DNA of 64,000 nucleotides. Source: Seohaeicola saemankumensis. Lineage in GTDB: Bacteria > Pseudomonadota > Alphaproteobacteria > Rhodobacterales > Rhodobacteraceae. Both the position numbers and the translations under genes were made by a program. Under the pieces are notes generated by a model, which was not told where the DNA came from, made no database searches, and saw nothing but the letters and a program-made list of their open reading frames with translations. Positions 1-8,726 of the stretch are shown here, in pieces. The stretch lies in assembly GCF_042678485.1 (NCBI RefSeq), contig NZ_JBHTKR010000003.1, positions 512,915 through 576,914 of the forward strand, read 5' to 3'. The stretch's first letter is position 1, and every line of letters begins with the position of its first letter.

Positions 1-36
1 ATTTCGCAGGGCATCAGCGCAACTCTGGCCGCATGA
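1..36 (+). CDS. 3' end of an unidentified upstream gene (partial)
   Basis: Only the last 11 codons of a possible gene entering from the left edge are visible, ending ISATLAA and a TGA at 34-36. That TGA overlaps the ATG of the next gene in the ATGA manner seen at many junctions in this window, which is the main reason to believe it. Too little protein remains to name a family. Confidence 0.35.
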   Translation: MSQGISATLAA

Positions 37-377
37 CCGCGCAACCACCCATCCCGATCGTCACGGCGCAGGCGCCCGAACAGGTCGCCTTCGACAGGTT
101 CGAACTGGGACAGATCCTTACCCTTTACGGGCGCATGGTGGCCATGGGCGAATGGCGCGACTACGGGATTTCCCATCTGCGCGAGGTCGCCGTCTTCTCG
201 ATCTTCCGACGGACGGCGGAAAACCCCATCTACCGGATCGAAAAACGGCCCAAACTGCGCAACAAGCAGGGCCTCTATGCGGTGATCGGCATGGACGGAC
301 AGGTTCTCAAGCGCGGGCAGGATCTGCGCGCGGTACTGCGGGTGCTTGAACGCAAGCTGATCCGCGCGGTGGATTGA
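33..377 (+). CDS. DUF2794 domain protein
   Basis: A 114-residue protein of a small alphaproteobacterial family of unknown function. The family core is visible at residues 28-75: a LYGRMVAMGEWRDYGI stretch followed by FRR and a YRIEKRPKL segment. The length is normal for the family. The predicted protein is soluble, with no signal peptide or membrane segment. The start ATG overlaps the stop of an upstream frame, and the next gene begins 3 bases after the stop, so it is probably co-transcribed with the dehydrogenase that follows. Family assignment is by recognition of the conserved core; no biochemical role is known. Confidence 0.8.
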   Translation: MTAQPPIPIVTAQAPEQVAFDRFELGQILTLYGRMVAMGEWRDYGISHLREVAVFSIFRRTAENPIYRIEKRPKLRNKQGLYAVIGMDGQVLKRGQDLRAVLRVLERKLIRAVD

Positions 378-380
378 CGC

Positions 381-1337
381 GTGGCTCAACCGCCTTCGCA
401 AAGCCGCATGATCCGTCATGTCGCCATCATCGGTGCCGGTCTGATCGGGGCCAGCTGGGCCGCGCTTTTTCTGTCAAAAGGGCTGCGTGTCACGGTCTGT
501 GATCCGGCGCAAACCGCGCTGGACAAGCTTGCACCTTTCATCACCGCCGCTTGGCAGGATCTGGCGCAATTGGACGATATCGCCGCCGCGCCACCTTTCG
601 ACAGGCTGCACGTGACGCAGGAGATCGCCGCGGCCTCTTTGGGCGCCGACATGGTGCAGGAATGCGGCCCGGACCGAATCGCGATCAAGCGTCAGATCGT
701 GGCGCAGATCGAGACGTCGCTTGCACCGGGCGCAATCATTGCCTCGTCAACCTCATCCCTCATGGCCAGCGACATCCAGGATGGGGCAAAGCATCCCGAA
801 CGCATCCTTGTGGCCCATCCGATGAACCCACCCCATCTGGTGCCGCTGGTGGAACTTGTGGCGGGCCGCGCCACAGACCCTGAAAAAGTTGACACCCTGC
901 GCGCCTTCTATGACAGCATCGGCCGCGTGACCGTGGTCGTGCAAAAGGAACGCGTCGGCCATCTGGCGAACCGCCTGACCTCGGCCCTCTACCGCGAGGC
1001 GGTCAGCCTTGTCGCCGAAGGCGTCGCTACGGTGGCGGATGTTGATCGCGCCATCGCCCACGGGCCGGGGCTGCGCTGGGCCTTCATGGGGCCGCACCTG
1101 ACCTATCATCTGGGCGGCGGCGCGGGGGGCTATCGCCATTATCTCGATCATCTGGGGCCCACGCAGGTGGCGCGATGGGCGGATCAGACCGCACCAGAGC
1201 TGACGCCTGACCTGATCGAAACCCTCGTGGCCGGGATCGAGGCCGCAACCGAAGGGGAAAGCACCGCAGACCTTGCCCGGCGCCGGGATGCCGCGCTGGT
1301 GGCGCTGGCCAAGCTGAAACGCACATTGGGGGCATGA
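381..1337 (+). CDS. 3-hydroxyacyl-CoA dehydrogenase family, NAD-binding (gulonate/carnitine dehydrogenase-like)
   Basis: A 318-residue soluble NAD-dependent 3-hydroxy acid dehydrogenase. The N-terminal Rossmann motif GAGLIGASWAALF (about residues 18-30) and the segments HPMNPPHLVPLVE and NRLTSALYREA mark the 3HCDH fold. The short single-domain length matches L-gulonate 3-dehydrogenase or carnitine 3-dehydrogenase types rather than fused FadB. The GTG at 381 is the longest start; an ATG at 408, just before the Rossmann motif, is a real alternative because no clear ribosome site precedes 381. It follows the DUF2794 gene by 3 bases and faces the NlpC gene. The substrate cannot be fixed from sequence. 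Confidence 0.8.
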   Translation: MAQPPSQSRMIRHVAIIGAGLIGASWAALFLSKGLRVTVCDPAQTALDKLAPFITAAWQDLAQLDDIAAAPPFDRLHVTQEIAAASLGADMVQECGPDRIAIKRQIVAQIETSLAPGAIIASSTSSLMASDIQDGAKHPERILVAHPMNPPHLVPLVELVAGRATDPEKVDTLRAFYDSIGRVTVVVQKERVGHLANRLTSALYREAVSLVAEGVATVADVDRAIAHGPGLRWAFMGPHLTYHLGGGAGGYRHYLDHLGPTQVARWADQTAPELTPDLIETLVAGIEAATEGESTADLARRRDAALVALAKLKRTLGA

Positions 1338-1344
1338 CGGCCCC

Positions 1345-1376
1345 TTTCATCTTTCCAGAAATACTCAAGAAAAACC
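1345..1376 (-). repeat. Gene-end repeat, copy A
   Basis: On the minus strand this reads GAGTATTTCTGGAAAGATGAAA, split as GAG-TATTT-CTGGA-AAGATGAAA. It begins 19 bases after the stop of the NlpC/P60 gene, in its sense direction. It matches copies near 15.6, 20.5, 39.3, 51.5 and 54.1 kb (consensus TATTT-N5-A[AC]GA[AT]GAA[AG]). Function unknown. Confidence 0.6.
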
Positions 1377-1384
1377 CGGCCGCC

Positions 1385-2215
1385 TCAGCCCGGACGGCGA
1401 TGGGCGGTCACGGGCCCGCCACCCTGCGCTGCGATCCGGGCCACTGCCTCGGCCAGACCTTCGAAGGCGACGGCCATATGGTGGGCATTGGCGTGCAGAA
1501 TCATCTCCCGCCCCGAGACCCAGGCGACGTGCCCCTTCCAGAACAACAGGTCACCACGGCGCGGTGGCGTGCCTTCGGTCACAGGCTGGCCCAGGCCACT
1601 GGCCTGAAGATCGCTGTCACCGGGGCAGGCGATCCCGCAGGCGAGGCAGGCGGCCTGCACCAGACCTGAACAGTCGATGCCGAAAGCGCTGTTGCCCCCC
1701 CAGAGGTAAGGCGTGCCCAGCAAAAGCGTCGCGATCGTCACCGGGTCGTCGGCATGCTGGTCCAGCGGCGCAAGATGGCTGGCCGGCACATAGCCTGCAT
1801 CGGTCAATACAAAGCGGCCGTCATGTTCCAATGCCGTCAGGCGGCTGCCAAAGCTCAGGCTTGCGATGTCGGGCGACTTGATGTCGGCGGCGGCATAGGC
1901 ATGGGTCGCGCGGGTGATCACCCGCATATCCGGTGCCGCGCCTTCACGCAGGGCCTTGCCGGGAACATAGCCGACATAGCCATCGCGCGCGGCCTGCACG
2001 AAACACCAGCCGTCAAGATCCTCGAATACGGTCACGGCCTCGCCGCGCAGCAATTCACGCTCGCGCCGCCCCTGCGGGGCATCACGTAGCGCCACGACCG
2101 GGTCCGCGACCAGACGCCCCCAACCTTCCACGTAGCGCGCCGCATCGACCTGCCCCTTGAGGGACAGGGAGGCCACGCGCGCGTTGGCGGGGGTCAGGCG
2201 GCGGTCATGCGTCAC
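1385..2215 (-). CDS. NlpC/P60 family cell-wall peptidase with SH3 domains
   Basis: A 276-residue protein with two N-terminal bacterial SH3-like segments (about 30-150) and a C-terminal NlpC/P60 cysteine peptidase domain (about 155-270). The catalytic Cys182 sits in GIDCSGLVQ, the His in GHVAWV (about 229) and a third polar residue in LHANAHH. Such enzymes cleave peptidoglycan stem peptides, often at the D-Glu to diamino acid bond. No clear signal peptide is seen, so it may act on recycled muropeptides in the cytoplasm. The GTG start at 2215 overlaps the stop of the upstream leucyl aminopeptidase gene by 4 bases (GTGA), so the pair is translationally coupled and probably works together in peptide turnover. 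Confidence 0.88.
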   Translation of the reverse strand: MTHDRRLTPANARVASLSLKGQVDAARYVEGWGRLVADPVVALRDAPQGRRERELLRGEAVTVFEDLDGWCFVQAARDGYVGYVPGKALREGAAPDMRVITRATHAYAAADIKSPDIASLSFGSRLTALEHDGRFVLTDAGYVPASHLAPLDQHADDPVTIATLLLGTPYLWGGNSAFGIDCSGLVQAACLACGIACPGDSDLQASGLGQPVTEGTPPRRGDLLFWKGHVAWVSGREMILHANAHHMAVAFEGLAEAVARIAAQGGGPVTAHRRPG

Positions 2216-3597
2216 AGGCCCAGCACCTCGGGCAGCGCCTCCAGCAGGGCGCGCGCGCCCATGCCCACCCCGCCCTTGGGGCGCGCCGGGGCGGCGCTGG
2301 GTTGCCAGCCATAGATGTCGAAATGCGTGTAGCGCTGGCCTTCGCCCGCGAAGCGGCGCAAGAACAGCGCGGCGGTGATCGCCCCGGCAAAGCCGGATTT
2401 CGGCGCATTGTCCAGATCGGCGATGCCGGGTTCGATATCCGCCTCATAGGGGGTCCAGAAGGGCAGGCGCCAGACCGGATCGGCCACGCGCGACGCTGCG
2501 GCCTCAAGGGCTGCCGCAACACCGGCGTCATCGGTGAAATAGGGCGACAGGTCAGGCCCCAGCGCAACGCGGGCCGCCCCTGTCAGCGTCGCCATCGACA
2601 CCATCAGATCGGGGCTTTCCTCGGCTCCCAGGGCCAGGGCGTCGCCCAGAACCAGACGGCCTTCGGCATCGGTATTGTTGATCTCGACCGTCAGCCCCTT
2701 GCGCGAGGGCAGGATATCGCCCGGCCGCATGGCCCCTGCGCTTATCGCGTTCTCCACCGCCGGGATCAGCACGCGCAACCGCACCTTGAGGCCAAGTGCC
2801 ATGATCATATGCGCCAGTCCCAGAACCGTGGCGGCACCGCCCATGTCCTTTTTCATCAGCCCCATGCTAGAGGACGGCTTGATGTTCAACCCGCCAGTGT
2901 CGAAACACACGCCCTTGCCCACCAGCGTCAGACGCGGCCCGGCATCGCCCCAGCGCAGGTCGATCAGCCGGGGTTCCTGCGCGGCGGCACGGCCAACCGC
3001 GTGGATCATGGGAAAGTTCTGCTCAAGCAGCGCGGCACCCCGGATGACCTGCGTCCCGGCGCCGTGGCGCGCCGCAAGTTCAAGACAGGCGGCTTCCAGC
3101 GCATCAGGCCCCATGTCATTGGCCGGGGTGTTGATCAGGTCGCGGGTCAGGGCCTCGCCTTGTGCGATCACTTCCAGACGCGCGGCATCCACACCTTCGG
3201 GCGCGACAAGCCGGGCCGGATTGCGAGTCTGGCTGCGGTAGCGATCAAAGACATAGCCCGACAGCAACCAGCCCAGTGCCTCTTGCGCGGCACGTTCCTG
3301 CGGCAGACCCGAGGCAATGCGATACGTGCCCGCAGGCAGGTTCGCCGCGATACCGGCCAGGTGAAACCGCCCGCGCGCGCGCTGCGCCGCGCCGCCATAT
3401 CCAGCCAGCACAAAGGCCGGCCTACCATCCGCGTCCGGCACCATGAGGTGCTTGCCCAACGCGGCCGAAAAGCCCGACGCGCGCACCCAGGACGCGACCT
3501 GCGCGGGCTGATCGACCAACCAGGCATCAAGGCCATCCGCGTCGATCACATGCAGGGCAAGCGTCTCAGGGGTGGCGGTGGCAAAGGTCAGGGACAT
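2212..3597 (-). CDS. Leucyl aminopeptidase family protein (M17)
   Basis: A 461-residue M17 metallo-aminopeptidase that removes N-terminal residues from peptides using two metal ions. The catalytic region is intact: GKGVCFDTGG (about 227-236), MKKDMGGAA (about 248-256) and the signature NTDAEGRL (about 308-315). The N-terminal domain is shorter and more divergent than in E. coli PepA, typical of the second M17 type in alphaproteobacteria. The ATG at 3597 was chosen because an AAGG ribosome site lies just upstream and the family similarity starts there; an upstream in-frame start at 3702 would add 35 non-conserved residues. It is coupled to the NlpC/P60 gene downstream. Confidence 0.9.
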   Translation of the reverse strand: MSLTFATATPETLALHVIDADGLDAWLVDQPAQVASWVRASGFSAALGKHLMVPDADGRPAFVLAGYGGAAQRARGRFHLAGIAANLPAGTYRIASGLPQERAAQEALGWLLSGYVFDRYRSQTRNPARLVAPEGVDAARLEVIAQGEALTRDLINTPANDMGPDALEAACLELAARHGAGTQVIRGAALLEQNFPMIHAVGRAAAQEPRLIDLRWGDAGPRLTLVGKGVCFDTGGLNIKPSSSMGLMKKDMGGAATVLGLAHMIMALGLKVRLRVLIPAVENAISAGAMRPGDILPSRKGLTVEINNTDAEGRLVLGDALALGAEESPDLMVSMATLTGAARVALGPDLSPYFTDDAGVAAALEAAASRVADPVWRLPFWTPYEADIEPGIADLDNAPKSGFAGAITAALFLRRFAGEGQRYTHFDIYGWQPSAAPARPKGGVGMGARALLEALPEVLGL

Positions 3598-3711
3598 GGG
3601 CGGGCCTTTCCGGCGGTATGTGAAGACAATGGCCCGTGTCGGCAACCAGAACACCGCACACAGCCTTTTCCCGCACCCTAGCGGCCCTGCCTGCAACCGC
3701 AAGGGGGCGGA

Positions 3712-4218
3712 TCAGCCGGACAGGTCTCGCAGGTCCCAGACCTCTGTCAGAGACCGCTCCCCGATCCGCAACAGCCGCGCCAGCGTTGCCGCCAGCCCGT
3801 TATGATCGCCGCAATCGATGCAATGCGCCACATCGCGCGCGACCCGCGTCAGCCCGTGCATCCCGACCTGATCGGCAATCGCAGCCATGCACCGCACCAT
3901 CTTGCGCAGGTCCGTGATCTGATCCTCGCGATACATCCGCTCGGCGCAGGCAAGGCGCACGGCCATTTCTTCCATGGCGCGGCAGATCACATCCTCTGCC
4001 GCCGCTTCGCCCAGCTGGGCATAGAGTTCCCCCAATCGGTCGGGGTTCAACAGAACAGCCTCGTTCTGCGTTAGAATCGTTACCTTGTTCAAGACTTCAC
4101 CCTTGATCTCACGCCCCCACGGCATCAGGCATAAATGCCCATCCATAGGTTCCCAAAAGGTTGCGCTGCGGCCTTGTTTTCTCTCGAATTGTTCGACAAT
4201 ACGCTCTATGAGGGCCAC
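3712..4218 (-). CDS. Conserved hypothetical protein
   Basis: A 168-residue protein that I do not recognise. It is predicted soluble and largely helical. The N-terminal part has a WEP segment and several charged residues; the C-terminal half (about 90-168) has Cys and His residues (CAERMYR, VRCMAA, VAHCIDCGDHNG) but no standard zinc-finger spacing. Codon use is like that of its neighbours, which supports a real gene. It starts with GTG at 4218 and is transcribed away from the carbonic anhydrase gene 52 bases off, so the two may share a promoter region. No function is proposed. Confidence 0.65.
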   Translation of the reverse strand: MALIERIVEQFERKQGRSATFWEPMDGHLCLMPWGREIKGEVLNKVTILTQNEAVLLNPDRLGELYAQLGEAAAEDVICRAMEEMAVRLACAERMYREDQITDLRKMVRCMAAIADQVGMHGLTRVARDVAHCIDCGDHNGLAATLARLLRIGERSLTEVWDLRDLSG

Positions 4219-4270
4219 GCAGACGCCCCGAAGCCTTGCGCGACACGGGAACCAGAACGGGGATCATGTC

Positions 4271-4921
4271 ATGAACCACGCCAAACCCTTGCCGGGCTAC
4301 CTGATCCAGCGGTACCAGGGGTGGAAAGCCACCTCCTATGCCGAAAACCAAAGCTGGTACCGGCGCCTGGCCGAAGTCGGGCAACATCCGCGGGCCATGG
4401 TGATTTCCTGCTGCGACAGCCGCGTGCATGTCACCTCGATCTTCGGGGCCGACCAGGGCGAGTTCTTCATTCACCGCAACATTGCCAACCTGATCCCGCA
4501 ATACGAACCCGACGGAGAGGCGCATGGCACCTCGGCGGCCGTGGAATATGCGGTCGGCGTTCTCAAGGTCGCGCATCTGATCGTGCTGGGCCATTCCTCC
4601 TGCGGGGGGGTCAAGGGGTGCCTTGACATGTGCACCGGCCATGCGCCCGAACTGGAAGAAAAAAGCAGCTTCGTAGGCCGCTGGATGGATATCCTTCGCC
4701 CCGGCTATGAACGGGTGAAAGACGTGACGGATTCCGCCGCGCAGCTGCGTGCGCTGGAAAAGCAGGCGGTTCTGGTGTCGCTGGACAATCTGATGACCTT
4801 TCCGCTGATCGCGGAAGAGGTGAAGGAAGGCCGGCTGTCGGTACACGGACTGTGGACCGATATCGGCGAAGGGTCGCTGGAATATTTCGATCCGGCCAGG
4901 CGTGAATTCCTGCCGGTGTGA
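4271..4921 (+). CDS. Beta-class carbonic anhydrase
   Basis: A 216-residue cytoplasmic zinc enzyme interconverting CO2 and bicarbonate. The beta-class signature is complete: CCDSR at 47-51 and HSSC at 108-111, giving zinc ligands Cys47, His108 and Cys111 and the Asp49/Arg51 dyad. Length is normal. The start at 4271 was chosen because homology begins there; an upstream extension to 4085 would run through the promoter region and over the opposite gene. It lies 100 bases before sbtA and sbtB on the same strand with no terminator between, so the three probably form one inorganic-carbon operon. Confidence 0.93.
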   Translation: MNHAKPLPGYLIQRYQGWKATSYAENQSWYRRLAEVGQHPRAMVISCCDSRVHVTSIFGADQGEFFIHRNIANLIPQYEPDGEAHGTSAAVEYAVGVLKVAHLIVLGHSSCGGVKGCLDMCTGHAPELEEKSSFVGRWMDILRPGYERVKDVTDSAAQLRALEKQAVLVSLDNLMTFPLIAEEVKEGRLSVHGLWTDIGEGSLEYFDPARREFLPV

Positions 4922-5020
4922 TCCCGTGTGACGTCTGGCATGCCCATGCGCCGCATTCCGGGCAAGACAGCCACAAGGCCAAGGCGGACCGGCGCCGCGT
5001 GAAAAGGGACAGATCACGAC

Positions 5021-5998
5021 ATGGAAGGCATTATTGCACTGGCGGGCGCCAACCTGATTTCGCCCATCGTCCTCAGCTTCGCGCTGGGTCTGTTCGCAGC
5101 CCTTGCGCGATCCGACCTGAGCGTGCCCGAGGCCGTAGCCAAAGGCATGTCGATCTATCTTCTGTTCGCCATCGGCTTCAAGGGTGGGGTGGCGGTGGCC
5201 TCGCACGGGATCGATGTCACGCTGGGACTGTCGCTTCTGGCCGGGGTGATCCTGTCCGCGGCGCTGCCGCTGGTGGCCTTCGCGCTGCTGCGCGCCATGT
5301 CCAACCTGTCACGCATGGATGCGGCTGCGGTTGCCGCGCATTACGGGTCGATCTCGATCGTGACCTTCGTGGCCGCATCCTCAGTCCTTGAGGGGCGCAG
5401 CATCGCCTATGAGGGTTACATGGTCGCCGTCGCCGCCGCGATGGAGGCACCGGCGATCCTGTCCGCGCTGTGGCTGGTGGCGCGCGGATCGGGCGGCCGC
5501 AAGATGGAGGCAGGGCTCTGGCACGAGATCCTGCTGAACGGGTCCATCGTGCTGCTGATCGGATCCTTCGTGATCGGATGGGTCACCGGCACGGATGGGC
5601 TGGCGCAGATCGACAGCTTCATCGTGGCCCCGTTCAAGGGCGTACTGTGCCTGTTCCTGCTGGACATGGGGCTGGTCGCGGGACGCGGATTGCGCGGGGG
5701 GCGGCATGTGCTGGGTGCCGGCGCGCTGGCCTTTGGCGTGATCATGCCGCTGATCGGCGCCGGGTTCGGACTGATGGCAGGGTTGCTGCTGGGTCTGTCC
5801 ACCGGAGGCGTGACCCTGATGGCGGTGCTCAGCGCCTCGGCCAGCTATATCGCGGTGCCCGCAGCGATGCGCGTCGCCCTGCCCGAGGCCAATCCATCGA
5901 TCTACCTGACCCTGTCGCTCGGGGTGACCTTTCCCTTCAACCTGACCCTTGGCATTCCGCTTTACATGGCGGCGGCCGTGGCCCTTACCGGAGGCTGA
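5021..5998 (+). CDS. sbtA: SbtA-family sodium-dependent bicarbonate permease
   Basis: A 325-residue inner-membrane protein with about ten hydrophobic segments and the two inverted halves typical of SbtA. The family is known from cyanobacteria as a high-affinity Na+/HCO3- symporter; proteobacterial members are common but little studied. Family-like stretches include IYLLFAIGFKGG near residue 45 and AHYGSISIVTF near 108. It sits between carbonic anhydrase and, 3 bases on, a small PII-like gene, which matches the cyanobacterial sbtA-sbtB arrangement and strengthens the call. Bicarbonate as substrate is inferred from the family and neighbours. Confidence 0.88.
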   Translation: MEGIIALAGANLISPIVLSFALGLFAALARSDLSVPEAVAKGMSIYLLFAIGFKGGVAVASHGIDVTLGLSLLAGVILSAALPLVAFALLRAMSNLSRMDAAAVAAHYGSISIVTFVAASSVLEGRSIAYEGYMVAVAAAMEAPAILSALWLVARGSGGRKMEAGLWHEILLNGSIVLLIGSFVIGWVTGTDGLAQIDSFIVAPFKGVLCLFLLDMGLVAGRGLRGGRHVLGAGALAFGVIMPLIGAGFGLMAGLLLGLSTGGVTLMAVLSASASYIAVPAAMRVALPEANPSIYLTLSLGVTFPFNLTLGIPLYMAAAVALTGG

Positions 5999-6001
5999 GA
6001 C

Positions 6002-6310
6002 ATGCAGACCCACAAGGCCAAACGCGTCGAGATCACCATCGAAGCCGTGATGCAGAACCGGCTGACCGACGCGCTGCACGGCGCGGGTGTCACCGGCTAT
6101 ACGATCCTGCCGGTGCTGGGCGGATCGGGCCGGTCCGGCGACTGGACCCGCGAGGGGCAGATTGGCCGCGCAGGCATGGTGCAGGTCGTCTGCATCATCC
6201 GCCCTGATCGTCTGGACGGGCTGCTGGATGCGGCCTTTGGCGTGGTCGAACGCCATATCGGTGTGGTCTGCGTCACCGATTGCGATGTGCTGCGGGCCGA
6301 GCGTTTCTGA
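6002..6310 (+). CDS. SbtB-like PII signalling protein
   Basis: A 102-residue ferredoxin-fold protein of the P-II superfamily. It has the beta-alpha-beta start KRVEITIEAVM, a G-rich region around residues 34-50 where the T-loop lies, and the second beta strand VQVVCIIRPD. It lacks the classical GlnB uridylylation tyrosine context and has no C-terminal CGPxGC redox motif found in some cyanobacterial SbtB proteins. The gene begins 3 bases after sbtA. SbtB proteins bind adenine nucleotides (cAMP, AMP, ADP, ATP) and gate SbtA; the same role is inferred here. A strong terminator follows. Confidence 0.82.
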   Translation: MQTHKAKRVEITIEAVMQNRLTDALHGAGVTGYTILPVLGGSGRSGDWTREGQIGRAGMVQVVCIIRPDRLDGLLDAAFGVVERHIGVVCVTDCDVLRAERF

Positions 6311-6370
6311 CAACGGATTGTCACGGCCCGGCCCTGACCGTCAGGGCGCTGACCTGATCCCAAAAGAAAA

Positions 6371-6399
6371 CCCCCGGTGCAGGTTCACTGCATCGGGGG
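6371..6399. terminator. Bidirectional rho-independent terminator
   Basis: A 12-bp stem CCCCCGGTGCAG / CTGCATCGGGGG (one G-U pair) with a 5-base loop. It is preceded by AAAAGAAAA and followed by TTT, giving a U-run on both strands. It lies between sbtB (plus) and asd (minus), whose ends face each other, and so can stop both transcripts. Confidence 0.85.
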
Positions 6400-6430
6400 T
6401 TTCATCCTGTCATTCCGGCACGGGCCGCAA

Positions 6431-7462
6431 TCAGCCCTTTTTCAGAACCCGCTGGCCCAGAACTTCGGCGATCTGCACCGCGTTCAGCGCGGCACCCTTG
6501 CGCAGGTTGTCGGACACGCACCACAGGTTGATGCCGTTCTCGATCGTGCTGTCCTGGCGGATGCGGCTGATGAAGGTGGCGTAATCGCCCACGCATTCGA
6601 TCGGGGTCACGTAGCCACCGTTCTCGCGCTTGTCGATCACCATGATACCGGGCGATTCACGCAGGATGTCGCGGGCCTCGGCCTCGTCCAGATGATCCTC
6701 GAACTCGATATTGATGGATTCCGAATGACCGACGAAGACCGGCACGCGCACGCAGGTTGCCGTGACCTTGATCTTGGGATCCAGGATCTTCTTGGTTTCG
6801 GCCACCATCTTCCATTCTTCCTTGGTCGATCCATCCTCGAGGAAGACATCGATATGGGGGATCACGTTGAAGGCGATCTGCTTGGTGAATTTCTTCGGCG
6901 GCTTGTTGTCGGTGGGATTGTAGATGCTTTTGGTCTGGTCCCACAGCTCGTCGATACCTTCCTTGCCGGCGCCCGACACGGATTGATAGGTGCTGACCAC
7001 CACACGCTTGATCCGCGCGCGGTCATGCAGCGGCTTGAGTGCGACAACCATCTGCGCGGTAGAGCAGTTGGGGTTGGCGATGATGTTCTTCTTGGAATAG
7101 CCGTGGATCGCGTCGGCGTTCACCTCGGGCACGATCAGCGGCACGTCGGGGTCGTAGCGGTAGAGCGACGAGTTGTCGATCACGATGCAACCCGCAGCGG
7201 CGGCCTTGGGCGCATAGATCTTGGTCGCCTCGGACCCTACGGCGAACAGCGCGATATCCCAGCCGGTGAAGTCGAAGGTGTCCAGATCCTTGGTCTTGAG
7301 GGTCTTGTCGCCAAAGCTGATCTCGGTGCCCAGGGATTTGCGACTGGCCAGGGCCACGATCTCATCCACGGGAAACTGGCGTTCATCCAGTATGTTCAGC
7401 ATTTCACGGCCCACGTTCCCCGTGGCACCGACGACGGCAACCTTGTAGCCCATCTGGGACAA
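6431..7462 (-). CDS. asd: Aspartate-semialdehyde dehydrogenase
   Basis: A 343-residue NADP-dependent enzyme that reduces aspartyl phosphate to aspartate semialdehyde, the branch point to lysine/diaminopimelate, threonine and methionine. The N-terminal VGATGNVGREM nucleotide motif (about 11-21) and the active-site NPNCSTAQ with Cys133 are present, and the length is normal. An AAGGAG-like ribosome site precedes the ATG at 7462. It appears to be a single-gene transcript ending at the shared hairpin at 6371-6399. Confidence 0.95.
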   Translation of the reverse strand: MSQMGYKVAVVGATGNVGREMLNILDERQFPVDEIVALASRKSLGTEISFGDKTLKTKDLDTFDFTGWDIALFAVGSEATKIYAPKAAAAGCIVIDNSSLYRYDPDVPLIVPEVNADAIHGYSKKNIIANPNCSTAQMVVALKPLHDRARIKRVVVSTYQSVSGAGKEGIDELWDQTKSIYNPTDNKPPKKFTKQIAFNVIPHIDVFLEDGSTKEEWKMVAETKKILDPKIKVTATCVRVPVFVGHSESINIEFEDHLDEAEARDILRESPGIMVIDKRENGGYVTPIECVGDYATFISRIRQDSTIENGINLWCVSDNLRKGAALNAVQIAEVLGQRVLKKG

Positions 7463-7547
7463 CTCCTTTGTTCAGAACGCCGCGCTCATATCGCAGCTGT
7501 CCCCGGAATTAAAGCGGATTCGCCGATTTCCCGCGATCTGGCGCGGC

Positions 7548-8726
7548 TCAATCCAGCCTGTCACGGCTGAACAGGTAGACCACAAGCCCGATCAGGACCA
7601 GAGCCGCAAAAAAGCCGAACAGCACCGTATAGGGCTGCGCGGCCGGGGCCGCCGGGTCGGCCATGGCACGATAGACCTGCCCGGTCGCCACCTGCATCAG
7701 GCCCACGCCGCCGATGCTGATCAGGTTCAACAGCGTGATGCCCCGCCCGGCCAGATGCGGCGGCACGAAGCTGCGGCTATGCGCCATGATGATCGGAAAG
7801 GACAGGCCGAAAAAGCCGACCACCGCGAACAGGAACACCGCAGTCACGAAACCGGGCTGCGGCCAAAGCGCGAGGGTTGCAAGGGCAAGGCAAGACAGCG
7901 CGTTACCGCCGAAGATCACCCATTTGCGTGTGCCCAGGATACGATCCAGCGGGCCATAGGCCAGCGATCCCGCGATCATCGCCAGGCCCATCACAAGCGT
8001 CGCGGTACCGATCAGCGCCTCGGTCGCGCCATGCACCTCGGCCAGGTATGGCCCGATCCAAAGCCCGCGCAGACCGGCGGCCGGGGCATAATTGATCAGC
8101 AGCAGCGGAAAGATCACCCAGAGTGCGGGCATCTTCAGGATATCAAGGACCGACCCTTTCGTATCGCTGATGATCCGTGGCGGGTCCTCGACCGTCAACC
8201 AGATGCCGGCGGCCAGGATCAGCGACATCAGCGACAGGCCCCATATCGTCTCTCGCCATCCGAATGCCCCGATGGCCCATGCCAGCGGGGCGGAACCGGC
8301 CAGGTTGCCCAGCGATCCGACACCGATCATCACGGCGCCTAGCGTGGCGAACATGGCGGCCGGATACATGCGCGCGAAGATGAAATACGATGCCATGAGG
8401 ACCGGCGAACAGCCGATACCGATCAATCCCATCGCGATCGATATGTGCAAGGGTGTCGTCGCCATGGCGAAAAGCGCGGCCCCGCCACCGCCGCCAATGG
8501 CCAGAATCACGGCAGCCGTGCGCCTGGGCCCTATCCGGTCAAGCGCCGCGCCCACGGGGATCTGGGCCAGCGCGAATGTCAGGAACCACAGCCCGGACGC
8601 AAAGGCGAGATCAGCGGGAAGCGCGCCGATATCCTGCTCAAGGACCCGCGCCAGCACGGCCAGGAAAGCGCGAAAGAACTGGCTGAGAACATAGCCCGCA
8701 CAGAGCAGGACAAGCCCAAGGCGCAT
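7548..8726 (-). CDS. MFS transporter
   Basis: A 392-residue major facilitator superfamily protein with about 12 membrane helices. The loop 2-3 region GAALDRIGPRRT is a recognisable MFS motif A variant, and the central cytoplasmic loop lies around residues 185-205. The ATG at 8726 is preceded by GGGAGGAAATCAG, a good ribosome site; homology also starts there. The gene stands alone between asd and a methyltransferase gene read the other way. Direction of transport and substrate cannot be told from sequence. Confidence 0.85.
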   Translation of the reverse strand: MRLGLVLLCAGYVLSQFFRAFLAVLARVLEQDIGALPADLAFASGLWFLTFALAQIPVGAALDRIGPRRTAAVILAIGGGGGAALFAMATTPLHISIAMGLIGIGCSPVLMASYFIFARMYPAAMFATLGAVMIGVGSLGNLAGSAPLAWAIGAFGWRETIWGLSLMSLILAAGIWLTVEDPPRIISDTKGSVLDILKMPALWVIFPLLLINYAPAAGLRGLWIGPYLAEVHGATEALIGTATLVMGLAMIAGSLAYGPLDRILGTRKWVIFGGNALSCLALATLALWPQPGFVTAVFLFAVVGFFGLSFPIIMAHSRSFVPPHLAGRGITLLNLISIGGVGLMQVATGQVYRAMADPAAPAAQPYTVLFGFFAALVLIGLVVYLFSRDRLD

